From assembly GCA_002633005.1 (NCBI GenBank), contig NMRA01000050.1, forward strand, positions 1,223,387 to 1,287,386: a stretch of 64,000 bases of DNA, read 5' to 3'. This document shows, piece after piece, positions 34,885 through 49,800 of the stretch; within the stretch, counting starts at the first letter, position 1; the number at the start of each line of letters is the position of its first letter. Below the pieces are notes generated by a model. That model had not been told where the DNA came from. It did not search any database and saw only the letters and a list, made by a program, of their open reading frames with translations. The DNA is from Phoronis australis (lineage: Eukaryota > Phoronida > Phoronidae). Both the position numbers and the translations under genes were made by a program.

Positions 34885-37800
34885 TCAGAAGTTGAAATTC
34901 ACATTACCCAGAAGTCTTCCTATTTCATTCGCCAATTTCTCCACCTTCACCGCCAGCAAATTCAATCTGCGTAGCCCCAGTAGCCTGATTAATTCACTGT
35001 AATTGCCCACTTCGATGACTGCTTGTGTCTCCAGCTGAACGAGGAGTTGGCGAGTTTTTGTAATTTTTTCCAGTTTTGCGGGTCTGTAAAAAATTACACC
35101 TTAGAAAAAGAACATTGACTTCCAAAAAGCAGTCACTGGTCGGACATAAGCAGCAAGACATACTGGTCACAAAACAAATGAGACCGAGGCTACAAACAAT
35201 TGGAAACATTTTTTCAATGACACTTACGATAAACCTCCTCAACATTTTTCAGACTGAACGCAACACATGTGCCAATGTGACTGTCACAAGAAATAAAATA
35301 CTTGATAGGCATAAGCAGGGTCTTCTTTAGTCTAGTAAGTGCGTTTTTCATTGGTCAGTCATGCACAAATTAATTTCAATTGACCAATCACAAAATGAAA
35401 ACCTGTATGCAAATTACATTATAATATTGCACTCCACATACACCCTCAAACTAGTAGATCTTGCGCTTTCTAGAACTTAAGTTCTTCAATTTTAGACATT
35501 AATAGTGGTTTTAAGTCCCTAAAGCGGGTAAATTTGTAATAGGTGACAGTGCCTGACATTACGAATCTGAACTGACAAAAGTAATTAACTTCTCCTTTAT
35601 TAAGTTGCCTGGGAAACCTGTAATTCCTAAAACTTTTCACTGAGATCATGGGAAAATGAAATTTCACAGTTCTGTGAATGTAGCAAACTATTGCACTGAC
35701 ACCGTGTAGCCATGACAACAATCTCAAGATACCTGTTTGCTTCTAATGAATTATTTACTTGTTTGACCTAGAGTTTTCCGAATCAAACAAAGATTATAGT
35801 TAGTCATTCACAATTCACCAAAACGCAAATGCGAACAAAAGATACTTATTCAAAAAACAAAATGTGTTCTTACTCTATCCAACGCCCACAGTCTGCCCTA
35901 AGTTGCTCAAAAGTCGCATCTATGAGATTTTCTTCAACCGTTTGCAATAACTGGTAGTGAAGTTCACATGCTGCAGCCTTTTTGGTTTCTAATGACAAGA
36001 TATAAAGTTCATAAGGGCAGGCATTAAAATATGTCATACATATTCCAATAACAAGGGCCTCTTCGAAATTACCCCAAGTTGATCTTCACATTCTTACTCG
36101 TCAGGGATATTCCCGGACTGCGCCTTTGCGCCATTAGTGCATAACAAATAAAATAGCGCATTAAAGAACATTGCAGAAGTGCGCCCCCCCCCCCTCCCCA
36201 GGCACTATAGCAAAATTGCACTTTATGGACTCTTTAGCAAAAATGCAAGATTCTAGTTCGATTGCACGTGGGGGTTTTGTTTCGCGTGTTACTACTACAA
36301 TTACACTAAATCTGCTGGGCACAACTTTTTGAAAAGATGCAAACTTTTTATCACCAGGCTCGCCCAATGACCACAAGTTCAAACCTGTTCAGGAATATCC
36401 CTGCTTGCCACTAGTAATTTACTGCAAAGACACAAAACAATTAACTGATTATGTAGGACCTTACTAAGAAATGTGTACATTGAGCTGAACATCTAAAAGG
36501 GCATAGTAATTAATCTCCATGATAGCAAGTAGCAGCGTAAATTCAAGAAAACAACAATGGTTTTAGGACTTGACATGTTTCGGTATCATTTATTCAACAC
36601 CATCCTCAGAAGTGATAATACAGTGGCCACCTAGCTAGGCCCAGCAACAAGTAATGAAGCACAGTTCATTGTCACTCCCTGTAACTGACTGTTCTGTGCT
36701 TCATTACTTGTTGCTGGGCCTAGCTAGGTGGCCACTGCATTATCACTTCTGAGGATGGTGTTGAATAAATGACACCGAAACATGTCAAGTTTTAAAACCG
36801 TTGTTTTCTTGAACACAGTAATTAAATGTACATTCAAAGATGATCTCTATGAGCACACCAACAGACAGAATTCAATATTTGAAAACAGTTAACCCACCAA
36901 TTATGTATCAGAACAATTACTTATGTGAAATTAAACTTGGATTATTAAAAACAGAGAAGCATGAATCTATACCTGTAAAGTTCGCTGACGAAGTAACAGG
37001 ATACCAACACGTGCCTTCTGATGTATATTTCTGAACCTGTGGCAAAGTATTTTAAACATTTATTTCATTCTTAACTTTCCATTTTGTACTATGAGTACTA
37101 AATTCTGAATAATTTTGAATATGACTCTGTGTATAAAACGAGCAACTTGGGTAGAGTAACATCAGATTTGTTGCAGTGCCAACATTTTTCCACATGAAAA
37201 TTAGATCATGATTTTTTCACTGCGACCTTGAGGTCAAGGTCCGCAAAATCAACAGGAGTGTCATGTTGCCCCAACTACAACTTACAAACCATGAACAACG
37301 TTCTAAATTTATAAGCTCCCATCTTTAGGAATAGTGCACCAACAACATTTTTCAAGTATTCTTTTGGTGCTGTGACCTTGAAAATGTAAAGGTAGACGGC
37401 CATAAACACTTTGCTTTATGATAACGCATGATAATCGACAATAAAATTTCATTGATTAGACAACATGAGAATGGAATATATTTAGTGCTTGAACGATTAC
37501 CTTTACTTTTGAAACCAATTGCCATTCATAAAATAAAATCTCACCTTTGCACATGGCCTTCGGCTATCAAAGGCCCCATCACCAGCATGAACTACGTGTG
37601 CACCACTCGATACAGAAAATGGACCTAAAATTGACCAGTAAGGTACTAGTGAATAAACAAGCAGATATTGGCCCATGCGGAATTGACAGCTAGCTCTCAT
37701 TTTAAATTGAAACTTCAACTACAGAGTTATGGAAGAGCTTGATTGTTGAATTCGATTGATTGAGCAAGGCAGAAGGTACCTATTACAACTGAAATCAAAT

Positions 37801-40800
37801 CATTCAGCAAACGTCTTCACTTCAAAATAGAATGGTAATATGTACTTTTCAAATAAGATGCACTAAATGAAGAATACAGTAATTGCCTTCTTAGGACATT
37901 TATTTGATAAAAATGTCAAAGTCCAAATTTCTTGTCATACAACAGTTATGCAGACAAATTTGGTTTTAAACCTTTTTTAACACTTTATTGCAGACTGAAA
38001 AATTCCTTTAAATTAAACTTTCAAAAGTATATAATCGTTTTTAAGTGCAAAAGTGTCTCAACCAGTTATCCCACAAATTGTAGCAAAAAATTTGAAAAGA
38101 ACTTGTGATATTTCACAGAAAAATTTGTTTCAAAAACCAAAAAGGATTAGAAAAATGGAAAATACTTTTGGTTTTGCAAGATCAATGACTGATTGGAAGT
38201 TATGTTTTCAAACTTCTGTTTTTTGAACTACAAATGTAAGACTGAGATGGTTTCAATTGAAAATTGTACACAGTCTCCAACAGACCGATGTACTTTTTGT
38301 AGGAGTGAATCAGTTCTGAAAGTTTAGAACGTTTATTTTGGGGTTGCATTTTTGTTAAGCCTTTTTGGAAAAGAATAGCTGAATATTATATTCACACAAA
38401 AAAGGTTGATATATCTATAGATGTTCAGACTGTTATATTTGGCACAACAGGTTAATATACAAATGAACTGTTGAATCTTATCTTTTATGGCCAAAGATCA
38501 CGTGTACTGTTACAGTAGAAAGCTGAAAGTAGAACCTTCATCTGCAACACTGTTCAAAAAAGAATTAGAAATTTATTCCACATTCGAAAAATACAATTAC
38601 TGTAAAAATGGATTAGGAGACCTAGTTTTTCAAAGAAGGACTCTGTTTTTTACTCTTTAAAAAGAAATACAGATGAGAAAAGTACATTTTTTGTTTTTGG
38701 TTTGTGAAATTGAGTTTTCGGTGAAATGTGTGCGTGATGTGTCATTGGGGATTTTTGTCTTTGTATTGTGTTACAAAGAATGTTAATCTAAAAATGCCTT
38801 CATAATCACTTAAAGCATAGAGATGGAGAAAAGAATTCTATTAAAGGAGAATGCCACCCAAAAAACAACTTACTTTGTATCAATTTAGATCGAGTAGTTC
38901 TTCTTGACAACACACGTTCGGTTGCGTTACCCGACACCTGACAGCAGACCTCTTGGCAAGGTGAGGTCGACCATATAAGAGACGATGTGGACATAGACCA
39001 ATTAAGACAGTAAAAAGACTAATTAAATTGGGTGGCATTCTCCTTTAAATGTTAGAAAAAACATCATTTGATAATGAATTGCTGAAATTTCCTGAACGCA
39101 CATTTTCAACATTGGCGCCACAAAATCAGACACAGAACACGTTCACAAACAATAGCGCACTCACACGAACAGGTGATTCTTTACCGTGTCGAATAGTCTC
39201 GTATGAACTAATATGTAAAACATAAAAGAGACAGTGCACACAATTCCTTAATATTACTTTGTGGCACAACAATACCCAGGACACTTACTGTGCACTCTGC
39301 TCATCCCAGTGACTAACCCACACATAATGCTGACTTAAATGCAACATGGGTTAAGTTACTTGACCAGTATTGAACTATGTTCAGTTCCTGTTACAGTACA
39401 CATCAACAGTAGTCAGACTTAACGCTTCATCATACTGGCAGCTCATTTTAACAATGCCAAGTTCCACATGTATAGCTGCATGGCTTGGAATGACCAATGA
39501 CAAAAAAGAGGAAAACTTTCCAGGTGATGTATCGTTCCACAAATAGGTTTGTGTAAAAGAAATATTTTTTGGAAATCAAACAAGAGGAAAAAAACACAAA
39601 ACAGGAAATCTTCTTAAACATGCTATGAACAGTCCCACTAAATAAGATTGGTCCTAACCCCGGTCGTCAAGGTAAACGGTGGGGTATAGAAAATTGAACT
39701 AGACCATATTTATCCACCTTGGCTGAGTCGCGCTCGGCTCACGATCAAAGGCATGCTGCCAAGCTGCTCTATTCATCGAGTCACGAGCGAGGATAATTGG
39801 CTTCGCTCATGCGGATATGATCATCTGATTACAATTTACCTAGCAGACTGTACTTTTTATGGATATAGTTACAAGTAGCTTTACTGTAATATTTGAAAAG
39901 AGGAGCGAAAACAAATATGAGTACAACTTTGAATTTTTCAAATGGGCCCAGGATAAGAGATTTTGCAACACAGCAACACTCACGATTACTTTCAATCGGC
40001 GCGCACGAATACAAAAATATAGGACCCAAGTTATTTACATTTTGGAACACATGCATTGCAATATTCAAAATATGTTTATTATGAATCTTACAAGCTGCAA
40101 AACGACGTTCTTTAATTTCATTGTGCTCATTCATTTTCATCCGTCAAATCGGCAATTTCCGAGATGTGATCTGCGGCATGCGCGTAGGTGTACAAAACAT
40201 GTGATTGTTATGTTCCTGAAGTACGAAAATTAAGAAACTTTAGCATGCCGTTATTATTGACAGGAACACGATAAAACGAATTTGGATTTTGACTATAGTC
40301 TTGATACAGCGAGCTGGCTGACCACTGCGTCAGTGTCTCCGTTAGGCTCAGAAATTTCAAAACAACACTGAACAGAGACAGGGGATATGAATTACAGCTA
40401 TTTATCAACACCTCCTCTCAAGTAGCGGCCACCAGGTGGGGTTGGACAAGCATGACCATTTGACATGCAGAGTACCGCCAGTACCCTGAAGAAGGGCAAA
40501 GGACGAGATTGAAAGTTATGCCAGCAAACAAAAACATGTTGCCGGTAGCTAAATATTCTATCCTCCATGTTGTGTGATAATCTGAAAACAGTGTTCACTA
40601 ATAGCTGCGATATGCAAATCATGGTAAAGTTTCCTAAAATGCGAACAAAAATTTCCATTTTTCAATTGCTCCCTCTATAACCAAAATGTTCAAACTTCCA
40701 TTGTGTATTACTATTTGCTTATGACAGCTGCGCTACATAGTTTCCAAATAATCCTGTCGTGTTTTTATTCTTGTTGAATTTTTTCACAAAACAACATTTT

Positions 40801-43800
40801 TTCTAATCTGCCACATTGTGTTCCCGTGCACTTCTTTGGTTGCTACGACCCTTCATGAACACAAACACAAGTTTAACAAAAATGCAGCTTTAACAAACCT
40901 GCCACAGCTTCAGCTCTCTTCTTGGAGAAATCCGTAATTTTCCACACCAGCACGCCATCGTAGCTGATCAAGTCCAATGCCTAGAAACAGATTTCTGTGT
41001 TAGCAATGTGAAGCCATATCATCAAACACCAACAACAGATTGTCAATTAAGGCTGATGATAACTACATGCAGGTCAAGGTCAAACACTCTAGGATTATAA
41101 CAACAACTCTCAGCATGAATAACCACTTCAAATTAAATTCTATGAAATCTCAAAATTAGCACGATTCTACCACAGCAGCAAAAAATACCACAAAAAAGGT
41201 ATGGGGCATATCACGTAACAACAAGCCCTGCTTATAATGTTTGCTCACTCATTCTGGGATTCCTGTTCTTTCCTAACTAGCAAACACAGATACAACATTC
41301 ACATGGTCATAATGTCCTAGCTTCTATGCCCCAGTGGGTAATTTCAACAACTTAATCCAACTAATCAACAATTGATAAATGAGTTAGACTGAATTTGGAA
41401 ATTCTCCAGACCCAGAAAATAAATGGCTCAGTGATTATGAGTAAGGCCCAATGGGTAGAAGAGGGGGAACTAATTCTAAATATTTTCTTAATTTCGAAAA
41501 ACGTAACCATTGTAAAAAACATATAATGGAATTATGTAGTAATGATCAGACAGTTACTGATCCAGGCAAAATTTTAGAAATTCAAAGAAATTTCTATAAA
41601 ACTCTGGATTCACAGAGCGACAGTGACGGAGGATGTGGGTTGCTCTGGTATATTTAACCTTCCAAAAGAAAAAATTAACAGATCAGGACTCCATTTTAAT
41701 GGAAAAAGATGTAGCTGAAATGAAACTGATGAAGTTTTAAAAGCTACCAAGAATAGTAAAGCTCCTAGGAACGATGGACTGGGATACGAGTTCTATAAGA
41801 CATTTTGGAATCTTGTGAAACGTCATTTTTGGAAAGCATCAATTATAGCCTAAAATCTGGAAAATTATCAGTTTCACAGAGATGAAGTGTTATGACACTT
41901 AACTCAAGAAGCACTGATCAAAATGAATTAAAGCACTTAGAAAACAGGAGACCCATATACTGACTAGATTGTGACTATACACTATTAACAAGAACAACGG
42001 CTAACAGGATGTATAAAATTATGGCCGCTTTATTACAGAAAAAATTAAGTTAATTAAAGATTTAATAGCATATTACCACAATAACCATTACAATGGTCAA
42101 ATATTTTTGGACTTCAAAAAAGCATACGATAGTGTAAACTGGTCATACTTGGGTCAACTCTTGCTTCCTTTAATTTTAGCCCAATGCTGATATGACACAT
42201 TAAGGCGTTCTACTACAAAGTTGTGTCAACTGTTTCCAAGAATGGTTACACCTGTAAATATTTCAATGTTAAAAGAAGCCTTCGCCAAGGTGACACTCTG
42301 CTCAGTCCACGGTTTCTATTGACCTATCGCCAGAATTATGACCGACGGCTCAACTAACCAATCAAAACACAGCATTCTTGCCATACCTTCATCTGCGTTT
42401 CCAAGCCGCCATTTTACCCGACAAACAATGTCGTTGTCGGTAAAGCTTAATTTTAGTCTATAGCTCAAAAAATTGTGGGATAAGAATAGTGAAACGGTGT
42501 TGATATGGCGTGTGTAGTTCTGACAGCCGTTATACATCTCTAGAAGAATATCCCGTCATTTTTGGGCATTCCCTAAGGCGAAAGGTGTTGTCGACTGTGT
42601 AAACCATGGTCGATGGATCAAACTATGTGGACGGCCACACGAGCAGCTTAACTTAACAATATTGCTGGTTTACTCGAAGTTAAAACAAAAAATTAATTGT
42701 TCCAAGATACGTACTTTTCAGTTTGGTGGCTATACTGAAGGCCTATCTGGTTTTGACTGCGGAGTTTCACTCGTGGATCATGAATTAGTCTGGCGGTAGT
42801 CTCAGGAAAGTTGTTTTTTAAGGACTTTCTATTATCTTTCATTTATTTCGACCTATAATGTACATCATTCTGTTTCGTAGCACAGGTACATTTTTGTTAT
42901 ACATAAACCCGTAGGCTGTCGTTCAACTGAACTTCTCACCAAAAATGATAGACTCGCTCGAAAATTAGAAAAGTATAAACAGTGCTATCGACTGGACCTG
43001 CTCGTGGAGAATACAATCAGTTGTGACCTACTTTTCATTTGGCAGAATTTAGCAGACGACAGAATAAAAATTTTGGCAAATCTTCACTGATTTTGTTCGA
43101 AATCTATGGCATCGTACAGATAATTTGACTTTAGGGTAAATATCCAGCTTTACATGAACATATCGGATCAGTAACTTTGTCAGTTATCAAGTGAAGGTCA
43201 ACCCCGTGTGGGGTTCTTCGGATTTTTGCTGGCTCCAAAATAATTTTCCTCGAATGATATTTTTTCATCATTGCAGCTGTACAAATTCCCAAGTCAAGAA
43301 CCCACAATTCTCAGCTGAAAAGTGCCGCCTCTCGTCTTTGTCGAAGCATTTTCGGAGAGTGCAAAAAACGCTCATTAATTCCACCAGGAACGTCGTTTAG
43401 CGACTGTACATGTATATTTGCCTCTGACATCTCGTTAGTTTGTCAGGTGTCACGTGACTTTTCGCAAGGAGGTGGAGCTTGCGATAGGTCAGTTTTGGGT
43501 GGAACTCATGAGTAATACCACAAACAAGGGATTACCTTCTTATGGCCGTGAAATCAAAAAAGACAAGTATGCTGACTTTACTACGTTTGTTATAAATGCT
43601 GAATCAGTGTTTTAAGTATTTAGACAGGCTTGGCCACATATCTGGCCTTACCTTTAAACAATTGAAAATCTGAGTAAATGTACTTGGACCACCGTCCTTT
43701 ATGCAGAAAACTTGTATGATATTAACTGGTCACAAAAAATATCAAGTGCCTGAGCATATATTTTGGTAGTAATGAAAAAGATAGAACAAAGCAAAATTTT

Positions 43801-46800
43801 GAAGAAAAAATAGTAAAACTCAAGCAAACCCTAGACTAACAGGCTGTAACAATAATGTCTACATGAATTAATATATTATGATAAACCTGATAATTACAAT
43901 AAATTGTAATTACACAATTTTCTAGAACAAGAAATTAATGTTTATTCCTTGCTTTTTACACTTCACATAGACTTTAAAGTTTTTAAGTATGTGCACAATT
44001 TAGTTGTTAATATTTTTGTGTTATTCACTGTGCAGTGAATTTTTCACAGACCACATGGTTTTCTCACCAGCTTGCTAACAGCGTTCTTTTCATAACCACA
44101 TACCGTAATCGTTCGGGTTAACGCCCTGGGCGGTTAAATTGGCGAACCCAAAAAATGGGGGGTGGGCGATTAACCAGACATGGGCGCTTAAACGTGAAAT
44201 TTCAAGAAATCGGGGGGGGGGGGGTTAACTGAACATGGGCGCTTATTACGACCGGCAACCGCCCTGGGCGGTTAATCTTACCTTATGATCTGAGTCACCA
44301 CACGTACTAAGCCACATACTGGGATCGCCTAACACTTTGAAAAGAACTTTATCGCCACCAAGTGCGTACTCTGCGCACTCTAATTAACAAATAGTTTCGA
44401 AAATGTAGAGTGTGGTCAAACTCCGAACGCTTGCATAGAAAGTTTGCTACATAATATGGCGCCTCAGGTGAGACCGATTATTGCGAATTATGCTCATTAT
44501 TTCACTATACTTCGCAGACGTTGAACATGTTCACCTGCGTAGCAGACGGTAGCTGTGCTGTCGTTTTAACCCAGTTGTGGTCACGTGCTGACCCATTTTT
44601 CCTGTGATCAGTGCACTCCCATAATAAACAACTTAACTGACGGTCACGTAGACAAGGACTACCAGCAGTTCCGAATTTCAGTTCAAAATCATTTCGAGAT
44701 AACAGAATGTACTCCTGGTCTGAATGGTCAAAAAGCATAAAAATGTATAATCAATCACGAAATCGGGTTCAACTATTCAGCTGCCATGCACTGTCGATTC
44801 GCCTGTTTATGTTGCCGGTATGTGGAGTTGACATGTACGGTACTCTGGCCTTTCAATGGCTAAATACAATAACAAACTTTTTGTTAACAAACTCTACATT
44901 CAAAAAATTGCCACCAAGTTACATTGCAAAACACAAACACGAGTTTCTGTCTACACTCGCGTTTTTACTGGTCGACTTAGCAAACAAGAAGTCGGCCGAT
45001 TCCAGTGTCGACCTTGAACAACCGTCGTTGCGGTTTTCGTTTCGACTGCGAGACGCAGCTTTTGTTAGCAAATGAAACCATCTATTCTCGGTAAAAATAA
45101 TTCTTAGACGAAGCCTTAATTGTTCGGGTAAGTAACCCCGGTTTACTATATGCGACGAAATTACCGTGACGAGAGTACTCGAAAGACGGGGATCTCGATA
45201 ACCCGGCAATTACACTCACCAAAATATAAAGAATTTATCAACTTTTCGCGGTTTATGGGAATTCTTCAAAATCCCGAGAGCTTACAACCTAAAGCGCATT
45301 GAGAGGGTTGGCAAAAGCAATGTCACATTTCTCTGACCTGGTTATTTCGAATGCATCTTTTATATAGTGCACTGTAGTCGATAACTCAGTGCGGCAGAGA
45401 TTGTGGCTGAAAGTGGAGGTGTAGACGCCAGCGCGGTTCCTAAAGTTTGCGAACATGAGAAGAAAAGAAAGTGACAAAGTGTTCAAGTATTACATTTTGA
45501 AGTTAATCGATGACCCGTTACAATAATTTGTTACTGGTATCATAATTCACATTGCTAAACCGCGGTCTCTGAGGCCGTCGTTGCACTCAATGTTATCATC
45601 GATCTTAATCTAAAAGGTCGGGGATTCGCGTTTCCTATTAGCACAGGGCGGTAATCACCAATCGGCAAAAGTAGGGGATGGGCGGTTAACCGAGCAGTGG
45701 GCGGTTAATTGGAAATCTTCAAAAATAGCAGGGGGGCGGTTAATCGAGCAGTGGGCGGTTAAATCGAAATTCACCTAAAGTAGGGGGTGGGCGGTTAACT
45801 GAGCATGGGCGTTAACCCGAACGATTACGGTATTTTTTCATAAGCAGTACTTCTTCAGCCAAGTAATTCTCATCTAATGAACACAGTCACCCATTTTTTA
45901 CTCATGAACCATAGAGCACTGACAGTGAAGTCAGGAGGAATGACAACGTACACAACAGAAATGATGCATAAGAAAAGTATTGTCTACATCAAAAGAACTG
46001 AAAAGAAAGGAATACAATTTGATATTCAACTATTATGTTTATGGGAAATAACGCTGTAAATGAGAATGCCCGTGCAATTAGTGAGGAAGATCCCCAAAGT
46101 AGAGCCCAGTACTAAAGACCCTAATCACATGCCTGAAGTCTTCGGTTCAGTTCAGCCAAGGTGATGTCCTTCAGCGCCAACTCCCGCTCCATCTTAGCAA
46201 TGGTAGATTGCATCTTCGCCAGATCGTGACGTTCCTTAAGCTGCTGCTCCTCGTGTGCGACCACTACACGATAAACGAGGTCTAACTCCTGGTGCATTGC
46301 TGGCATGATGGCTGGAAGGAAGTCGAGAGAATAAAGTAACGTGGTGAGTTAGAGGCACACAACTACCTCTCAATAAATAAACTTGTCTATTAAATACCTT
46401 TAGGTCAACTAAAGACATGCACAGTCTTATTCAACCACACCTCTCCCAAATTTCCACAGCACCACTGATGCCTCGATCTTTCCTCGGACTGGCACTACCT
46501 CTACAAATTAGTACTACCCACATGATCGAACTTAGGCAGATGTTTTAGAGCCTAATCTCTACATAAACAGAATTTAAGTAAACAGCCTGGTACAGAAGTC
46601 TCACATTTTTTTAATAAAGCCAAATAAAAACAATAACTTTTAATATTAGCCTCACTTTGGCCCACCAGAACATACTGTACATTTACAAGTTACACACGCA
46701 GAGTAACATTCACAAATGTTGATGCACTATTTTATTTTGCAGTGCGTAAGGTTACGTCCTACTACGTGTGTCAATTGGTTAAGCTTCTTATATAACAGAC

Positions 46801-49800
46801 GTTCCGCTCCTATCTGACCTTCTTGACATGAACCGCTATACTGGTAACGCGTACAACGCTAACGATGTTTTATGGAGCCTAGAGCCTAGTATATCATTGT
46901 AAGTTTATACTATTTTTCCGCATATTACCGTAGAATTCACTGGCTGTTTCTCGTATTGTGTAAGACTGTTTAGCCCATGCTGTATTACGTGGAATATCTT
47001 TATTGTATTGTAACATGAACGCTGTATTTCCAAAGACTTATTATTCGTTATATTTGTTTCAGTGAAACCGGCCTTGTCGGACAGTAAGCATAACGTCAAC
47101 CTTGTTCAGAATAAACGTATCATATCCGACTATCCCGTGTGTTCAATGCCCAAGGCTCCTACAACAAATAACAGCCATCATTCCATACTTACCGTCCAAG
47201 GAGGATATCTTTGTTACCAACACATGGTAGTTTGGATCTGATCCTGACAGAGCAGACAAAGCACTCAGCAGACCCTTGGATGATGCGCCCTTAGACGGAA
47301 CCTGACATAGGGAGACAGCAGTCAGGTCAACATGTAGCCATCAAAACAAAATGTCAAAGTATTGGACATGTATCTGAATTCTTATGCAATAGAGACAATG
47401 TTATCAAAGCAGCGCACCCCATTCATAATGTCTGGAGTTTTTATTCCGCACATCAGTTGCATTTTACATTTAACTGTTTCGACAAGATGGCCAATATTTC
47501 ACCAAAATTACACCATTCTGATAACGAATACTCTAATTGATACCGACATTTAGTGTATTAACCACAACCCAAGGACAAATGATCAGCCTTAGTTGTTTGT
47601 ACCTTCAAGTACTGCACATTTTACAAGCCATTTGGAGGACAGTTAGTATACACAGGCAACAAGAAGGATAAATAGAACTGCCACGCTCCGCCACCCCCCA
47701 CCCCATATGAAACAGCCCTTATTACTCACTGCCATATTCTCCACACGTGACTGCAGCTGAGGCACAGTTTCAGTCATTTCTTCAATACGTCTGCTAACCA
47801 CCTTGCTCTCCGCAGGTGCACATGCAATGGTCGCTGATGCAGAAGCGCCCCCTTCCGTGAAGGCACCAGACTCCTGTACGACACATTTCTTGTTGTGGGA
47901 CTGTACATTATCTGACTTGATCTAAAACATCCATGACTACTGAATTAAAATACAGTCTAATGAGAGGACCACTAAGTCTTGATAGGCTCCCACCTCTAGA
48001 GAAGACAATCTGTCCCACCTTGTAATAGCAACAACATTCTGTCCCACAACGTAGCGCCATCCAGTTTGTAACACCCTGTAGTACCACTCAGTCTGTCCCA
48101 CCTCGCAGTGCCGCGCGCACTCTGTCCCACCCCGCAGTGCCGCGCGCACTCTGTCCCACCCCGTAGTGCCACGCGAACTCTGTCTCTGTCCCACTCCGTA
48201 GTGCCACGCGCACTCTGTCTCTGTCCCACCCTGTAGTACCACCTGCACTCCATCTCACTAACAACTCCATTGTTCCACACTTGTGCAAAAAACAACTACT
48301 GTCATTGGAAAGTCATCATCAACTGTCCTTTTCATAGTAAGAATATGATGCTAGTTTTCACAGTCAATCATCCTTTGAGTGGTTTGGTTGATAGAGGGGC
48401 AGACGCCAAAATTGAATATTTAGTCTCTCAATATACTTTTTAATTTTGAAGGTACCAACATCAACGTAATTTTGTTCAGAATGTGAAAATTCCTACCTGG
48501 TCTCGTTGGATGTCTCGTCTGCATCCCGAACATTTCATCTTCAGTTTTGGACAGACCTCCAGGTGGCTCTTCAGCTCAGCAGCGGCCACATTAGCGCCAC
48601 ATTCTTTGCAACTGTCCATCCTCATGGAACACAAAGCAGCCATATGGTAGTCACGGTCCCTCACCATCACACTCTCACCACAGCCCTGGGGGCACGCTAC
48701 CAACATATACTCACACTTTACTTCATGCTCCTGTGGAAAAATCATACTAGATTAGAAGACAAAATGTAGATAGCATAAATCAGTGGATGGCATGCTGACT
48801 GGCAATTTGGCTTCAACAGCAGGCAGTTGCGCCTTGTACACAACTGTCTCTTTTCCATATTAACTCCGTCTTATAGTGTACGCAAATATTTAAGATTACG
48901 AAAGACCGCATACACAAGTCACTCTGTACATTAAATATCTGCAGTGCTACAGAAGTTAACTCAGCAAATGTACATACTTTCTGAGAGTAGAAATACTGTA
49001 AAAGACAATTTTTGACCTTATACTAATCTGCGACTAATTAGGCCACATGACTCTGATTTTCAGGAACAATTAGTAAAAAAGAAAGCTACAATCACAGTAA
49101 AGTAACAGTACCAATAACATAGACCAACGTATGATATAAACCTTCTAGATAAAATCTCAAAATGCTGCAAGTTTTCTAAAATACCGTTTAATTTTCGTTT
49201 CATGCTACATGAGCATTTTTTCAAAAAAAAAAAAATAATACATATTTTTGACAGTCCCAGATGCAAACGTAGAACATTTTAAAAACAGTTCCTAACAACT
49301 TCTTGGAGAACACTATATAAAACATGTATCTAAAACTGTTAAATAAGTCTGATCAGCTATTTTTGAGATACGATATAACTGCCAAGTTGGTCCAAAGGTC
49401 CCATATAACTTCAAATCCATGCACTTGGTGTCACTGACAACTTTTGGTCAAGTGGCACAGACTGTAAAGGTCAATAATATGAAACCAAAACTATGGACAG
49501 AGATCCAACTTGATGGTCACTAGGGGGCACATATGTTAGATTCATCTGAAAATCTAAATGTCTCATCATCTCTCTGCCAAATTTCATGAATATTTGTCGT
49601 GTTACTCAGACATAGGAAAAGGAGCGACACCAACATTGCCACCTGGGGGACAGCAGGCTGCAGTCATCTGTCGTCACGTTCATAGGAGTCAAATTTCAAA
49701 CATCCTGCAAGGGGGTTAATAAGATACAGCTGCAGTCGCCAGAAAGATGGACAGACAGATGTCAGACAAAGATGATGGCAATATCCCCCACATATGCACA

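Larger units (their letters stand above)
36542..36813. repeat. 272 bp foldback with ~120 bp near-perfect arms
   Basis: The left arm starts TTCAAGAAAACAACAATGG at 36542; its inverse ends near 36813. The arms match over almost their full length, including CCTAGCTAGG and TGTGCTTCATTACTTGTTGC, leaving a loop of about 25 bp. Each arm contains a hammerhead-ribozyme-like core. It lies in intron 8 of the TRAF-like gene. Confidence 0.85.

Noticed and set aside
40470-40525. CCTGAAGAAGGGCAAAGG followed by a GAAAG block, hammerhead-like
   Set aside because: Stem II does not close and GAAAC is lost; at most a decayed repeat end.
35000-40898. Remaining MATH exons of the TRAF-like gene
   Set aside because: Searched by eye on the minus strand for the conserved FYTSRYGYK, NGDG and LPWPF regions; none seen, so no MATH exon is claimed.
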